Below are positions 6,858 to 15,817 of a DNA stretch of 53,938 bases, one piece after another (the first letter of the stretch is position 1; each line of letters starts with the position of its first letter). The notes under the pieces are model-generated. The model ran no database searches. It saw nothing but the letters and a program-made list of their open reading frames with translations, and had not been told where the DNA came from. The translations under genes were made by a program, and so were the position numbers. The DNA is from BP-133 sp040756995. GTDB lineage: Bacteria > Actinomycetota > Acidimicrobiia > IMCC26256 > BP-133. The DNA lies in contig JBFLYK010000042.1 of assembly GCA_040756995.1 (NCBI GenBank), positions 1-53,938 on the forward strand, read 5' to 3'.

Positions 6858-9757
6858 GGTGAGCGGAGGCTGACCGGGCCGAGGTTGAGGGACCGCAACG
6901 GGCCCTCGATGGCGGCCCGGTCGCCCACCGCCACCACGGTGAAGGCGTTGGGCGCCAGGCGGCGGCGGGCGACGGCGGTGACGTCGTCGTTGGTGATGCC
7001 GGCCAGGCGGCCCGGGCGGGTCTGGAAGTAGTCGGCCGGCAGGTCGTCGAGGTACAGCGTCCGCATCGTCGACACCGTGGAGTTGTTGGTGTCGAACAAG
7101 GTGCGGGCCGCGCCGGCCAGGTACTGCTTGGCCCGGTCGAGCTCGGCGGGGGAGACCCCGTCCCGGCTCAGCGTCTCGGCCTCCAGCAGCGTTTGCCGGA
7201 CGGCGTCGGCCGTGGTGTCCGTCCGCACCGCCATGCCGATGGTGACGAGCCCGATCCCGCGCAGGGCTTCGATTTGGGAGAAGGCGCCGTAGGTGTAGCC
7301 CCGGGTCTCCCGCAGGTTGACGTTGAGGCGGCTGGCGGTGCCGCCGCCGAAGACGTGGTTGGTGACGAGCAACCGCTCGTAATCGGGGTCGGAGCGGGCG
7401 AAGCCGGGCGCGGCCAGGCTCAGGGCCGTCTGGGAGGCGCCCGGCTCGTCGACGATGATGACCCGGTCGGAGCTGCCGGCCGGCGGGCCGGGAGGCGCCG
7501 GGCTGCGGTCAGCGGCCGAGCCCTCGGTGTCCGCCGACCCCTCGCTCCAGGAACCGAAGGTCCGCTCCGCCAACGTTTTCGCCTGCGTCTCGGTGATGTC
7601 ACCGCTCAGGAGCAGCGCCGTGTTCCGGGGCGTGAAGGCCCGGGCGTGGGCTCGCCGCAGCTCATCGATGGTCGCCGCCCGCAGCCCGTCCTCCGTTCCG
7701 GCACTGCGATGGCCGTAGGGGTGGCCGGCGCCGTACACCGCCCGCTGGGCCACCGTCTCGGCGGTGGTCTCGGCGTTGTCGCGGTCCTGGCGGAGGGCGA
7801 CGAGAGCGGCGTCGCGCACCCGTTCCACCTCGTCGGCGGGGAACGTCGGGTTGCGGGCCACGTCGGCCAGGATGTCCAGCGTGGCCGGGAGGTGGGCGGT
7901 GAGCGACGAGGCCGTGAGCCACGTGCCGTCCTTGCCGGTGTCGTCGGCCAGGGTCGCGCCGGCTGACTCGAGCTCGGCGGTGAGGCCGAGGGCGTCCCGG
8001 CTGGCGGTTCCGCCGTCGAGCGAACCAGTGGCGAGGCTCATGAGCCCCGGGCGGTCGGGCGGGTCACTGGCGCTGCCGAGGCGGGACACCAGCGACGCGG
8101 AGACGACCGGTAACCGGTGCGATTCGACGAGCCACACCGGCAGGCCGTTGCTGAGCGTGAAACGCCGCACCGGCGGGACGGGCGGGTTCGGAGGCGGGCC
8201 CGGCGTGGGCGGGGTGTTGCGCCACGGTTCGGCCGACTCCGGCCGCGACGCGGCTCCGTCGTCCGCCTCCCCGCCGGCGGCGGCGTCGTCGCCGGCGGAC
8301 TCGTCGTCGGACTCCCCCTCGGTCGCCGCCTCGTCGGATTCCGGCACCGGCGGATCGTCGACCGGCATCTTCGGGCCGGGCACGACTTCGACGACCACCC
8401 GCCGGTTGGGGTCGAGATGGCGGGCGGCGAAGCGCTGCACCCGGGCGGGGGTGACGGCGGCCGTCCGGCGCAGGTCGTCGTCGAGGAAGTTCGGGTCGCC
8501 GTAGTAGTGGTTGTAGTGGTTGAGCTGGTCGGCCAGGCCGCCGAAGTCGCCGAGGTCGTCGAGGCTGCGCACCGAGCGGGCGATGATCGCCGTCTTGGCC
8601 GCCTCGACCTCGGCCCGGGTCGGGCCGTGGCGGGCGAGGTCGGCCAGTTCCTCGTCGATGGCGGATTGGAGCTCGGCCGGCGTGTGTCCCGGTTTGGCGG
8701 TGGCGGTGACGGTGAAGACGGAGCCGTTGATCAGAGTCTCGACATCGGTCGACACCGATTGGGCGATCTGCAGGTCGTGAACCAGCCGGCGGGACAGCCG
8801 GCTGGCGCGCGTGCCGTTGAGCAGCCGGCTGGTGACGACCGCGTCGTCGGCGGCCGGATCGACGATGGGCGGGATGAGCCAGCCCATCGTCACCTGGGGC
8901 AGCTCCACCGTGTCGGTGAGGGTCACCCGCTGCTCGGCAGTGAGCGGCGGCGCCGACACTACGCGGCGGGGGACGTCGGCGCCGCGGGGGATCGTGCGGA
9001 AGTACTTCTCGACCAGGTCTCTGGTCCGGGCGACGTCGATGTCGCCGACGATGGCCAGGGTGGCGTTGTTCGGCACGTAGTACTGGCGGAAAAAGGCCCG
9101 CACGTCCTCGAGGCGGGCGGACTGGATGTCGGCGTGGGAGCCGATGATGTTGCCGTGGTAGGGATGCCCCTTGGGGAAGAGGCGGTGGAACAGTTCCTCG
9201 TCGGCCAGCGCGTAGGGCGCCTCCTCGAAGTTCTCCCGCCGTTCGTTGCGCACGACGGCCTGCTGGTTCGACAGGCTCTCCTGGTCGAGCCGGTCGAGGA
9301 GAAACCCCATCCGGTCGCTCTGCAGCCACAGGGCGAGCTCAAGCTGGTTGGGCGGGAGGTCGGGGACGATGTAGTTCGTGTAGTCGAAGGTCGTGCTGGC
9401 GTTCTCGTAGGTGCCGACGGCCTCGAGCAGCCGGTCCGCCTCGCCTTCTTCGACGTGCCCCGAGCCCTGGAACATCATGTGCTCGAAGAGGTGGGCGAAG
9501 CCCGTCCGGCCGGGCTCCTCGTTGGCCGGGCCGACGTGGTACCAGATGTTCACGGCCACCGTCGGCTTCCGGCTCTCCCGGAGCAGGATGACCTCCAGCC
9601 CGTTGGCCAGCGTGTACTTCTCGGCTCCGAGATCGAGCGGGGGGACGGGCGTCGGGCGCCTTTCGCCGTTGTCACCGGCCGCCAGCACGGCGACGCCCAC
9701 GGCCAGCAGCGCCAGCAGCGCCAGGCCCACGGCCAAGGTCTTCGTTCGCTCGGTCAC
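6854..9757 (-). CDS. Two-domain M16 zinc metallopeptidase, membrane-anchored
   Basis: 967 residues from GTG 9757, eight bases after the upstream gene. An N-terminal hydrophobic segment (LAVGLALLALLAVGVAVLAAG) is a signal anchor. The first M16 unit has the inverted zinc motif HLFEH in GFAHLFEHMMFQG followed by the usual downstream Glu region. A long acidic, low-complexity linker separates it from a second M16 unit (TLSNGLPVWLVESHRLPVV) in which the HxxEH position reads GLMSLATG. The second half is therefore non-catalytic, as in processing-peptidase and PqqL-type proteins that pair an active and an inactive half. It should degrade or process peptides outside the membrane. The small protein at 9766-10209 is in the same operon. 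Confidence 0.93.
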   Translation of the reverse strand: MTERTKTLAVGLALLALLAVGVAVLAAGDNGERRPTPVPPLDLGAEKYTLANGLEVILLRESRKPTVAVNIWYHVGPANEEPGRTGFAHLFEHMMFQGSGHVEEGEADRLLEAVGTYENASTTFDYTNYIVPDLPPNQLELALWLQSDRMGFLLDRLDQESLSNQQAVVRNERRENFEEAPYALADEELFHRLFPKGHPYHGNIIGSHADIQSARLEDVRAFFRQYYVPNNATLAIVGDIDVARTRDLVEKYFRTIPRGADVPRRVVSAPPLTAEQRVTLTDTVELPQVTMGWLIPPIVDPAADDAVVTSRLLNGTRASRLSRRLVHDLQIAQSVSTDVETLINGSVFTVTATAKPGHTPAELQSAIDEELADLARHGPTRAEVEAAKTAIIARSVRSLDDLGDFGGLADQLNHYNHYYGDPNFLDDDLRRTAAVTPARVQRFAARHLDPNRRVVVEVVPGPKMPVDDPPVPESDEAATEGESDDESAGDDAAAGGEADDGAASRPESAEPWRNTPPTPGPPPNPPVPPVRRFTLSNGLPVWLVESHRLPVVSASLVSRLGSASDPPDRPGLMSLATGSLDGGTASRDALGLTAELESAGATLADDTGKDGTWLTASSLTAHLPATLDILADVARNPTFPADEVERVRDAALVALRQDRDNAETTAETVAQRAVYGAGHPYGHRSAGTEDGLRAATIDELRRAHARAFTPRNTALLLSGDITETQAKTLAERTFGSWSEGSADTEGSAADRSPAPPGPPAGSSDRVIIVDEPGASQTALSLAAPGFARSDPDYERLLVTNHVFGGGTASRLNVNLRETRGYTYGAFSQIEALRGIGLVTIGMAVRTDTTADAVRQTLLEAETLSRDGVSPAELDRAKQYLAGAARTLFDTNNSTVSTMRTLYLDDLPADYFQTRPGRLAGITNDDVTAVARRRLAPNAFTVVAVGDRAAIEGPLRSLNLGPVSLRSP

Positions 9758-9765
9758 GGTGCGTC

Positions 9766-10209
9766 CTATTTCCGGGCGCCGAGCCGGAGCGGCTCGAGGG
9801 CGGTGATGTAGGCGGCGAGGCGGTCGGCGGCGTCCACCGCCGTGCCGGGATCGTCGACGTCGATGTCGGCCCACGTTTCCGACGCCCGGCGCCAGGGGCT
9901 CGGCCGGCCGAGGAACGGGCCGGTCTCGACCTCCCGACCCAGCGTGCGGCGCCAGCGGCGTTCGCCGGCCAGCAACCGTTGGAGGACGGCATCGCTGCGG
10001 TCGGGGTCGGAGTGCTCGGCGTGGAAACCGATCTCGAGCACCGTGACGCCGTCGCGGCGCAGCAGCTGGGCCTCGTAGTGCTCCCTCACCTCGGCGCCGA
10101 ACCAGACCTTGGCATTGCGCCCGGTGATGCGGGACGAGAAGCGGCTCTGTTCCGGAGGCAGGAACCCGACCAGCGTCTCGACGACCTGTTCGAAGAAGGC
10201 TCGGCTCAC
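9766..10209 (-). CDS. Hypothetical protein upstream of the M16 protease
   Basis: 147 residues from GTG 10209, with TAGCCT nine bases ahead of the start. It is mixed alpha/beta and hydrophilic, without signal peptide or membrane segment: SRAFFEQVVETLVGFLPP at the start, VWFGAEVREHYEAQLLRRDG and LEIGFHAEHSDPDRSD in the middle. I recognise no domain. Co-directional and eight bases from the M16 gene, it is probably co-transcribed with it. Confidence 0.75.
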   Translation of the reverse strand: MSRAFFEQVVETLVGFLPPEQSRFSSRITGRNAKVWFGAEVREHYEAQLLRRDGVTVLEIGFHAEHSDPDRSDAVLQRLLAGERRWRRTLGREVETGPFLGRPSPWRRASETWADIDVDDPGTAVDAADRLAAYITALEPLRLGARK

Positions 10210-10251
10210 CGGTCGGGGAGGCTAACCGACCGTCGTCGCTGGCTCAGCCGC

Positions 10252-11154
10252 TCAGCCGGGCTGGTACGGCCCGCCCGGCGGAGCCGGCTGCTGGTAGCTG
10301 GGCGGCTGGCCGGTGGAGCTGCCCGGCGGCGGGTAGACGGAGCTCCGCACGACCAGCGTGCCGGCGATCTTGTCGTGCAGGGCCTGGCGCTGCGGGTCCC
10401 ACGCCGCCCACAGCAGGCCGATGCCGAGCGTGATGAAGTTGACGAAGCGGGCCAGTAACCGGCCGACGGCCAAGCCGTAGCCGAGGGGCGCGCCGTTGCT
10501 CTGCCTCACGACCCGGATGCCCATCGCTTTCTTGCCCAGCGTCTGCCCGTCCGGCCGGCCTTCGAGGAAGACGTAATAGGCCGGTCCGATCAGCCACCCG
10601 AAGAGCATGAGGAGCAGGCCCAGCCCGCTGGGATCGGGGTTGGGATCGGTGAAGGTCTCCTCGGGAATGGTGGAGGCGGCGGCGATCATCAGGAACCCGG
10701 TGGCGATCCACACGATGAACGTGTCGATGATGAGGCCGCCGGCCCGCTGGCCGAAGGTGGCCAACCCGTACTCCACCGGCCCGGCGGTGCCGCCGTAGGG
10801 GGAGGGGTATCCGCCCGGCGCCGGTCCGTACGCACCCGACGGGTAGCCGGGCGGTGGCGGGTAGCTCGGCGGCGGCGGGTAGCTGGGCGGTGGGGGCGGG
10901 AGCGGAAGCGGCGGCGTCGTCGGCTGGCCGGGAGGTGGGCCGCCCGGCTGGCCGGGGGGCGGGCCGGGCGGTGTGCCGGGAGGCGGGCCGGGCGGTGGAC
11001 CGGGCGGTGGGTTCGAAGGCGCGCCCGGAGGTGAAGCGGACGGCGGGGCGTCGGTCCCCCCGGGCGTCGCCTCGGACGGGTTGACCGCCCGTCCGCACCG
11101 GGGACAGAACCGGCTCCCGGCGGGGATCTCACCGCCACACGCAACACAGATCAT
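10252..11154 (-). CDS. RDD-family membrane protein with N-terminal zinc ribbon
   Basis: 300 residues, ATG 11154 with GGGGAGGAG upstream and a TANNNT hexamer (TACGCT) a few tens of bases before. Residues 1-22 form a zinc ribbon with two CxxC pairs (CVACGG and CPRCGR). About 110 residues of Pro/Gly-rich repeats (PPGPPPGPPPG and SYPPPP types) follow. The RDD domain begins near YGLATFGQRAGGLIIDTFIVW and contains the expected Arg and Asp, three or four membrane spans, and GQTLGKKAMGIRVV. RDD proteins are membrane proteins of mostly unknown role. The C-terminal tail is again Pro/Gln-rich. Likely monocistronic. Confidence 0.88.
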   Translation of the reverse strand: MICVACGGEIPAGSRFCPRCGRAVNPSEATPGGTDAPPSASPPGAPSNPPPGPPPGPPPGTPPGPPPGQPGGPPPGQPTTPPLPLPPPPPSYPPPPSYPPPPGYPSGAYGPAPGGYPSPYGGTAGPVEYGLATFGQRAGGLIIDTFIVWIATGFLMIAAASTIPEETFTDPNPDPSGLGLLLMLFGWLIGPAYYVFLEGRPDGQTLGKKAMGIRVVRQSNGAPLGYGLAVGRLLARFVNFITLGIGLLWAAWDPQRQALHDKIAGTLVVRSSVYPPPGSSTGQPPSYQQPAPPGGPYQPG

Positions 11155-11249
11155 GGCCGCTCCTCCCCGGGCCTCAGCGCGGGCTCACCGCTCGGCGAAC
11201 CAGCGTATGCCTTGTGTGCCGCCCGGGCCGCGACGGGTACACGTTTCCC

Positions 11250-11444
11250 ATGGACCCTCTCGACGAGAATCTCGTCCGGGACACCATCTGCGGCCTCGAG
11301 CTGCAGCTCATCGACGCCGTGGAACGGCAGGAGCGGGCCGAGGTCCAGCACGACGCCGCGGAAGCGACCCGCATCCAAAGTGAGATCGACGCCCTGCAGG
11401 CCCAGCTGGCGGCGATCGCCGACGTGGTCGCCACCGCCGACTGA
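11250..11444 (+). CDS. Small helical hypothetical protein
   Basis: 64 residues from ATG 11250. It begins MDPLDENLVRDTICG and continues as one predicted amphipathic helix (DAVERQERAEVQHDAAEATRI) rich in Glu, Gln and Ala, likely a short coiled coil. The upstream GGGTACACG lies six bases before the ATG and resembles the leader-free pattern seen elsewhere in this window. No family is recognised. It converges on the Wzz/BY-kinase-like gene. Confidence 0.6.
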   Translation: MDPLDENLVRDTICGLELQLIDAVERQERAEVQHDAAEATRIQSEIDALQAQLAAIADVVATAD

Positions 11445-11486
11445 TCCGCCGGCGGGAGCAAGCGGGGCCGGCCGGCGGCCGCGGAC

Positions 11487-12950
11487 TCAGCCGCGCAGGT
11501 TGCAGAGGACGGCGCCGACGACGTTGCCGCCGACGAGGCGCAGCTGGTCGCCCATTTCGGCCACCTCGTCCCGGGTGGCGTGGGCGGCGTCGGCCACCAC
11601 GACGATGCCGTCGACCATCGGTGCCAGCGTGAGCGCCTCGGAAGCCTGCAGCGCGGGCGGAGCCTCCACCACCACGAAGTCCGCCACCTCGCTGCGCTCG
11701 TCGAGGACCACCCGCATCGGCCCCGATTCGAGGAGGTCGGTGGGCTCGGCCACGGCCGGCCCGGCCGCCAGCACCTCGAGGGTCTCGAGGCCCGGCGGCT
11801 GGTGGACCACCTGGGACGGCGCCACCTCGCCGGTGAGGACGTTGGAGAGGCCCCGGTCGTTGGCCATCCCGAAGTAGCGGTGCAACCCCGGTGAACGGAA
11901 GTCGGCCGACACCAGCGCCACCCGCTTCCCGGTGGCGGCCATGGAGACGGCGAGGTTGGCGGCTATGGCGGTGGTGCCGGTCTCCGGCGTCGGGCTCGCC
12001 ACCATGACCGTCTTGAGCCCCCAGCGGTCGGCCATGGCCAGGATCCGGGCCCGGAGCCGCCGGTAGGCGTCGGCCGCCGGCCCGTCCGGCACCGCCAGCG
12101 TGACCAGCGCCGTCTCGCCGAGGCCGTCCCGCCGGGTCCGGGGAACGGCGGCCAGCACCGGAGCGCCGAGCTGCGCCTCGAGATCACCCCGGCCCCGCAG
12201 GCGGCGGTCGACCGCCCGGCGCAGCGGGACCGTCGAGAGGCCGGCCACCAGGCCGAGGGCCGCCCCGACGCCGCCCGCCGTCAGCGGCCCGGCACCGGAC
12301 GGCGAAGACGGCCGGGTGGCCGGCGCCACCACCGATCCCACCGCCTTGCTGTCGATCACGTTCACCTCGGCCAGACGGGCCTGAAAGGGAGCGGCCTCCT
12401 CGAGCAGGACGTCGTTGGCCGCCTGCGCTCCGGCGGCCGTCGGCGTCATCGAGGCCCGCACGCTGTTGTTGCGATCCCTGACAGCCCGGAGCGCGGCCTC
12501 GAGGCTCTGCCGGGAGCCGTTCCGGGTGGCGTTGATCAGCGTGCTCCGGTAGGCGAGATACGACTCGGCGAAGAGCTGCGCTCCCCGCCGGGCCCGTTCC
12601 GGATCGCCGGCCCGGTACCCGATCGTCAACGTCTGCGTCCCGCCCACCAGCGAGACCGACAGCGGCCGGCGGAGGTCGTCGAGCGAACCCGTCCACCCGG
12701 TCTGCCGCTGGACGAGCTCGGCAACTCCATCGGCCGAGACGAGTTCCCTCTCGGTGCCCATGACCTCCGGGCTGATGGGCTCGGCGGTCTCGCTCGGGTC
12801 ATCGGTGATCGGCCGGACGAGCACCTGCGCCTCCGAGGCGTAGGCCGGCCGGAGCGCCACCATCCCGAAGGCGGCGCCCCCGACCAGCCCCAGCAGGGTC
12901 ATCGTCGCTAGCCAGCCTCGGTGCGACCAGAGCTCGTGACGAGAGGACAC
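11487..12950 (-). CDS. Wzz-like chain-length/BY-kinase-like protein with degenerate P-loop
   Basis: 487 residues from GTG 12950. An N-terminal membrane segment (LATMTLLGLVGGAAFGMVAL) precedes a Wzz-type extracytoplasmic domain, then a second membrane segment near residue 225 and a cytoplasmic CpsD/BY-kinase-like ATPase domain. The Walker A region reads ASPTPETGTTAIAANLAVS: the invariant Lys of GxGKS/T is Thr. The A' motif VALVSADFRSPGLHRYFG keeps its Asp. There is no Tyr-rich C-terminal tail. The family controls length and export of capsular or exopolysaccharide; here kinase activity looks lost, so a scaffold or length-regulator role is more likely. No Wzy or glycosyltransferase genes are adjacent. 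Confidence 0.85.
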   Translation of the reverse strand: MSSRHELWSHRGWLATMTLLGLVGGAAFGMVALRPAYASEAQVLVRPITDDPSETAEPISPEVMGTERELVSADGVAELVQRQTGWTGSLDDLRRPLSVSLVGGTQTLTIGYRAGDPERARRGAQLFAESYLAYRSTLINATRNGSRQSLEAALRAVRDRNNSVRASMTPTAAGAQAANDVLLEEAAPFQARLAEVNVIDSKAVGSVVAPATRPSSPSGAGPLTAGGVGAALGLVAGLSTVPLRRAVDRRLRGRGDLEAQLGAPVLAAVPRTRRDGLGETALVTLAVPDGPAADAYRRLRARILAMADRWGLKTVMVASPTPETGTTAIAANLAVSMAATGKRVALVSADFRSPGLHRYFGMANDRGLSNVLTGEVAPSQVVHQPPGLETLEVLAAGPAVAEPTDLLESGPMRVVLDERSEVADFVVVEAPPALQASEALTLAPMVDGIVVVADAAHATRDEVAEMGDQLRLVGGNVVGAVLCNLRG

Positions 12951-13015
12951 TGCGGGCGGGGTTACCCACCTTCAGCGTCGTTCAATCACGAAGGGTGAGA
13001 TTTGTCGCGAAACCG

Positions 13016-13186
13016 TCAAGAACGATGGGCGGCCAGGACCGAGAGGGCGTCGCGCAGCGCCTCCAGCCGTTGCTCGATGTCGAGGACCTCGGCGTACAGC
13101 CGGGCGGACTCCTCCTCATCGAGCGAGTCGACCGCATCCGTGATCGACACCTCGACGTCATCGACGAACTCTTCGAACGGGGACAT
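13016..13186 (-). CDS. Small acidic helical protein
   Basis: 56 residues from ATG 13186 (a longer frame to 13225 has a Cys/Gly-rich unconvincing start). It starts MSPFEEFVDDVEVSITDAV and continues as an acidic, leucine-patterned helix (EVLDIEQRLEALRDALSVL). Upstream, GGGTACGCG sits six bases before the ATG, nearly the same arrangement as for the small protein at 11250. No known domain. Confidence 0.55.
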   Translation of the reverse strand: MSPFEEFVDDVEVSITDAVDSLDEEESARLYAEVLDIEQRLEALRDALSVLAAHRS

Positions 13187-13324
13187 GGCCGACGCGTACC
13201 CGCCGCACCAGGCTCCACAAACCACGCTCCGTGAGGTCAGAACCTCTGGGCAGTTTGCCCCACTGCCCTCGTTCGGCGCTGGCCGACAAGAGTTTCCTTG
13301 ACTTGCGCCGCCGTATATGAACAG

Positions 13325-13360
13325 AGTTCAGTTAACAGTGATAACTGAACTTGGTTCAGT
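13325..13360. promoter_or_regulatory. Palindromic operator upstream of the MMPL-TetR pair
   Basis: Perfect 10-bp inverted repeat AGTTCAGTTA (13325-13334) and TAACTGAACT (13342-13351) with a 7-base spacer; a third half site GTTCAGT follows at 13354-13360. It lies 30 bp before the exporter start in an unusually AT-rich patch. The geometry is typical of TetR-family operators, so the downstream TetR gene is the likely ligand. Confidence 0.8.
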
Positions 13361-13380
13361 CCGTAGCGGCGGAGGTCACC

Positions 13381-15798
13381 ATGCTGGAGCGTCTAGGCGG
13401 GACCATGGTCCGTCGGCGGTGGATCGTCGTGGTGGTCACCGGGGTGCTCCTGGTGCTCGCCGGAGCGTTCGGCGGCGGCGTCTTCCGGGCCACCAAGAGC
13501 GGCGGGTTCACCGACCCGGCGGCGGAGTCGTCGAAGGCCGACCGGCTGCTGGCCGAGCGGTTCGGGGCCGGTGACGCCAACCTGGTCCTGATCGTCACCG
13601 CCGAGGGCGGCTCAGGTTCGGTCGACGACCCGGGCGTCGCCGCGGCGGGGCAGGCGCTCACGGCCCGGCTGGCCGCCGATCCCCAGATCGCCTACGCCGC
13701 CAGCTACTGGACGCTGGGTGGGGCGCCCCCGCTCCGGTCGAAGAACGGTGACCGGGCGCTGGTGCTGGCCCGCATCGCCGGCGACGACACCGACGCCATC
13801 GACTGGCTCCACGACCACCGCCGGGCCTACGAGTTCGCCTCGGCGGACGGGACGATCTCGGTGGCGGTCTCCGGAATCACCGCCGCCTACGAGGAGGTCA
13901 GCCGGACGGTCGAGTCGGACCTCGTCCGGGCGGAGCGCATCGCCTTCCCCATCACCGCCCTCGGGTTGCTGGTGGTGTTCGGGTCGGTCGTGGCCGCGGC
14001 CCTGCCGCTGCTGGTCGGCGTCATCGCCATCGTCGCCACGCTGGCGGTGCTGCACGCCCTGGCGCTGCTGACCGACGTGTCGGTGTACTCGATCAACCTG
14101 ACCACCGCCCTCGGCCTCGGGCTGGCCGTGGACTACAGCCTGTTCGTCGTCAGCCGTTACCGGGAGGAGCTGGGCCGCAACGGTGGCGACCATACGGCGG
14201 CCGTCGTGCGGTCGGTGACCACCGCCGGGCGGACCGTGCTGTTCAGCGCGGTGACCGTGGCCGCCAGCCTGATCGCCCTGCTGGTGTTCCCGTTCTACTT
14301 CCTGCGCAGCTTCGCCTTCGCCGGGGCGGCGGTGGTGGCCGTGGCCGCCCTGGCGGCGGTGACGACCCTGCCCGCCGTGCTGGCGATCCTGGGGCCGCGA
14401 CTCGAGAAGTTCAAGGTCCGCCGGCGCTGGGCTGCCCCGGCCGGGAGCCCGAGCGGAAAACCGACACCTACTGTGGGTAATCCGCTCAGGGTGGCTGGCA
14501 GCAACGGGTTTTGGCACCGGCTGGCGGCTGCGGTGATGCGCCGCCCCGTCCCGAGCGCCGCCGCGGTCATCGTGGTGCTGCTGGTGCTCGGGGCGCCGTT
14601 TCTGGGGGTCAAGTTCGGCTATCCCGACGACCGGGTGCTGCCGGAGGGTGCCGTCACCCGGAAGTCGGCCGACATCATCCGGGCCGAGTTCGCCAGCCAG
14701 GAGCAGGCGGGCGTGGGGGTGGCCGCCCCCGGCCTGCCGGCCGACGACCCCCGGGTGGCGGAGTACGCCGGCGCCCTGTCGAAGGTGCCGGGCGCGGCCC
14801 GGGTCGACACGGCCCTCGGCTCGTTCGTGAACGGCGAACTGGCGCTGCCGGCGGCGGCCGCGCCGCCGATCTTCGCCCGCTTCCGTCCCCTCCCCGCCGG
14901 CCCGGCCGGCGCGCCGCCCGCCTCCCTCTCCCAGCCGGCGGGCGGCGGCGCCGCCGGGCCGGGCGGCACGTGGCTCAACGTCGTCCCGGCCGTCGAACCG
15001 TTGTCGGAGGCGGGGGAGCGGCTGGCCAAGGCCGTGCGGGCCGTGCCCGCCCCAGAGGGCGCCGGCGTCCTCGTCGGCGGGCAGTCGGCGGCGATGGTCG
15101 ACGCCAAGGATGCGTTGGGGGCCCGGCTTCCGGTGGCGGGCGGGATCATCGCCCTGATCACGCTGGTGGTGCTGTTCGCCATGTTCGGCAGCCTGCTCGT
15201 GCCGGCCAAGGCGGTGGTGCTCAACCTGCTGTCGCTCACCGCCACGTTCGGCGCCATGGTGTTCGTCTTCCAGGATGGCCACGGCTCGGGGCTCCTGGGG
15301 TTCACGGCCACGGGGGCGCTGCTGGTCACCATGCCCGTCCTCATGTTCTGCATCGCCTTCGGGCTGTCGATGGATTACGAGGTCTTCCTCCTGTCCCGCA
15401 TCAAGGAACAGCACGACGCCGGGGCCGGCACGACCGAGTCGGTGGCCACCGGGCTGGAGCAGACCGGGCGGATCGTGACCGCCGCCGCCGCCCTGCTGGC
15501 CATCGTCTTCATCGCCTTCGCCACGTCGGGCATCTCGTTCATGAAGCTGTTCGGAGTGGGCCTGACGCTGGCGGTGCTCATGGACGCCACCCTCATCCGG
15601 GGGGTGCTGGTGCCGGCCTTCATGCGGCTGGCCGGCGAGGCCAACTGGTGGGCGCCCCGGCCGCTGCGCCGCCTCCACGAGCGGTTCGGGATCTCCGAGG
15701 CGGAGGGCGGGCCGGCCGTGGCGCCGGCTGGGGCGCCGGCGTCGGCGGCGGCGGTGCCGGTCCGGGACGAGGGCAGCCGTGCTTTCCCAGCCGCCTGA
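13381..15798 (+). CDS. MMPL/RND-family membrane exporter
   Basis: 805 residues from ATG 13381, set by GGAGG five bases upstream (a TTG at 13351 in the operator is in frame but unlikely). It has the duplicated MmpL layout: N-terminal span, a large extracytoplasmic loop, a five-span bundle, then the same again. The Asp-Tyr pairs thought to carry protons are in GLAVDYSLFVVSRYREE and GLSMDYEVFLLSRIKEQ. Such proteins export lipids, siderophores or drugs using the proton gradient. The second extracytoplasmic loop is Ala/Pro-rich. The next gene, a TetR regulator, begins 19 bases later, and a palindrome upstream suggests self-contained regulated efflux. Substrate unknown. Confidence 0.93.
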   Translation: MLERLGGTMVRRRWIVVVVTGVLLVLAGAFGGGVFRATKSGGFTDPAAESSKADRLLAERFGAGDANLVLIVTAEGGSGSVDDPGVAAAGQALTARLAADPQIAYAASYWTLGGAPPLRSKNGDRALVLARIAGDDTDAIDWLHDHRRAYEFASADGTISVAVSGITAAYEEVSRTVESDLVRAERIAFPITALGLLVVFGSVVAAALPLLVGVIAIVATLAVLHALALLTDVSVYSINLTTALGLGLAVDYSLFVVSRYREELGRNGGDHTAAVVRSVTTAGRTVLFSAVTVAASLIALLVFPFYFLRSFAFAGAAVVAVAALAAVTTLPAVLAILGPRLEKFKVRRRWAAPAGSPSGKPTPTVGNPLRVAGSNGFWHRLAAAVMRRPVPSAAAVIVVLLVLGAPFLGVKFGYPDDRVLPEGAVTRKSADIIRAEFASQEQAGVGVAAPGLPADDPRVAEYAGALSKVPGAARVDTALGSFVNGELALPAAAAPPIFARFRPLPAGPAGAPPASLSQPAGGGAAGPGGTWLNVVPAVEPLSEAGERLAKAVRAVPAPEGAGVLVGGQSAAMVDAKDALGARLPVAGGIIALITLVVLFAMFGSLLVPAKAVVLNLLSLTATFGAMVFVFQDGHGSGLLGFTATGALLVTMPVLMFCIAFGLSMDYEVFLLSRIKEQHDAGAGTTESVATGLEQTGRIVTAAAALLAIVFIAFATSGISFMKLFGVGLTLAVLMDATLIRGVLVPAFMRLAGEANWWAPRPLRRLHERFGISEAEGGPAVAPAGAPASAAAVPVRDEGSRAFPAA

Positions 15799-15805
15799 CG
15801 GCCAA

Positions 15806-15811
15806 TACGGT
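15806..15811 (+). promoter_or_regulatory. Putative -10 hexamer for tetR (leaderless pattern)
   Basis: TACGGT, six bases before ATG 15818. It would give the regulator its own transcript in addition to read-through from the exporter. Confidence 0.4.
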
Positions 15812-15817
15812 GAGGAG

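Noticed and set aside
13298..13319. TTGACT and TATATG as a -35/-10 pair before the MMPL gene
   Set aside because: The spacing is only 10 bases, far below 16-18. The AT-rich patch probably contains the promoter, but I cannot place it.
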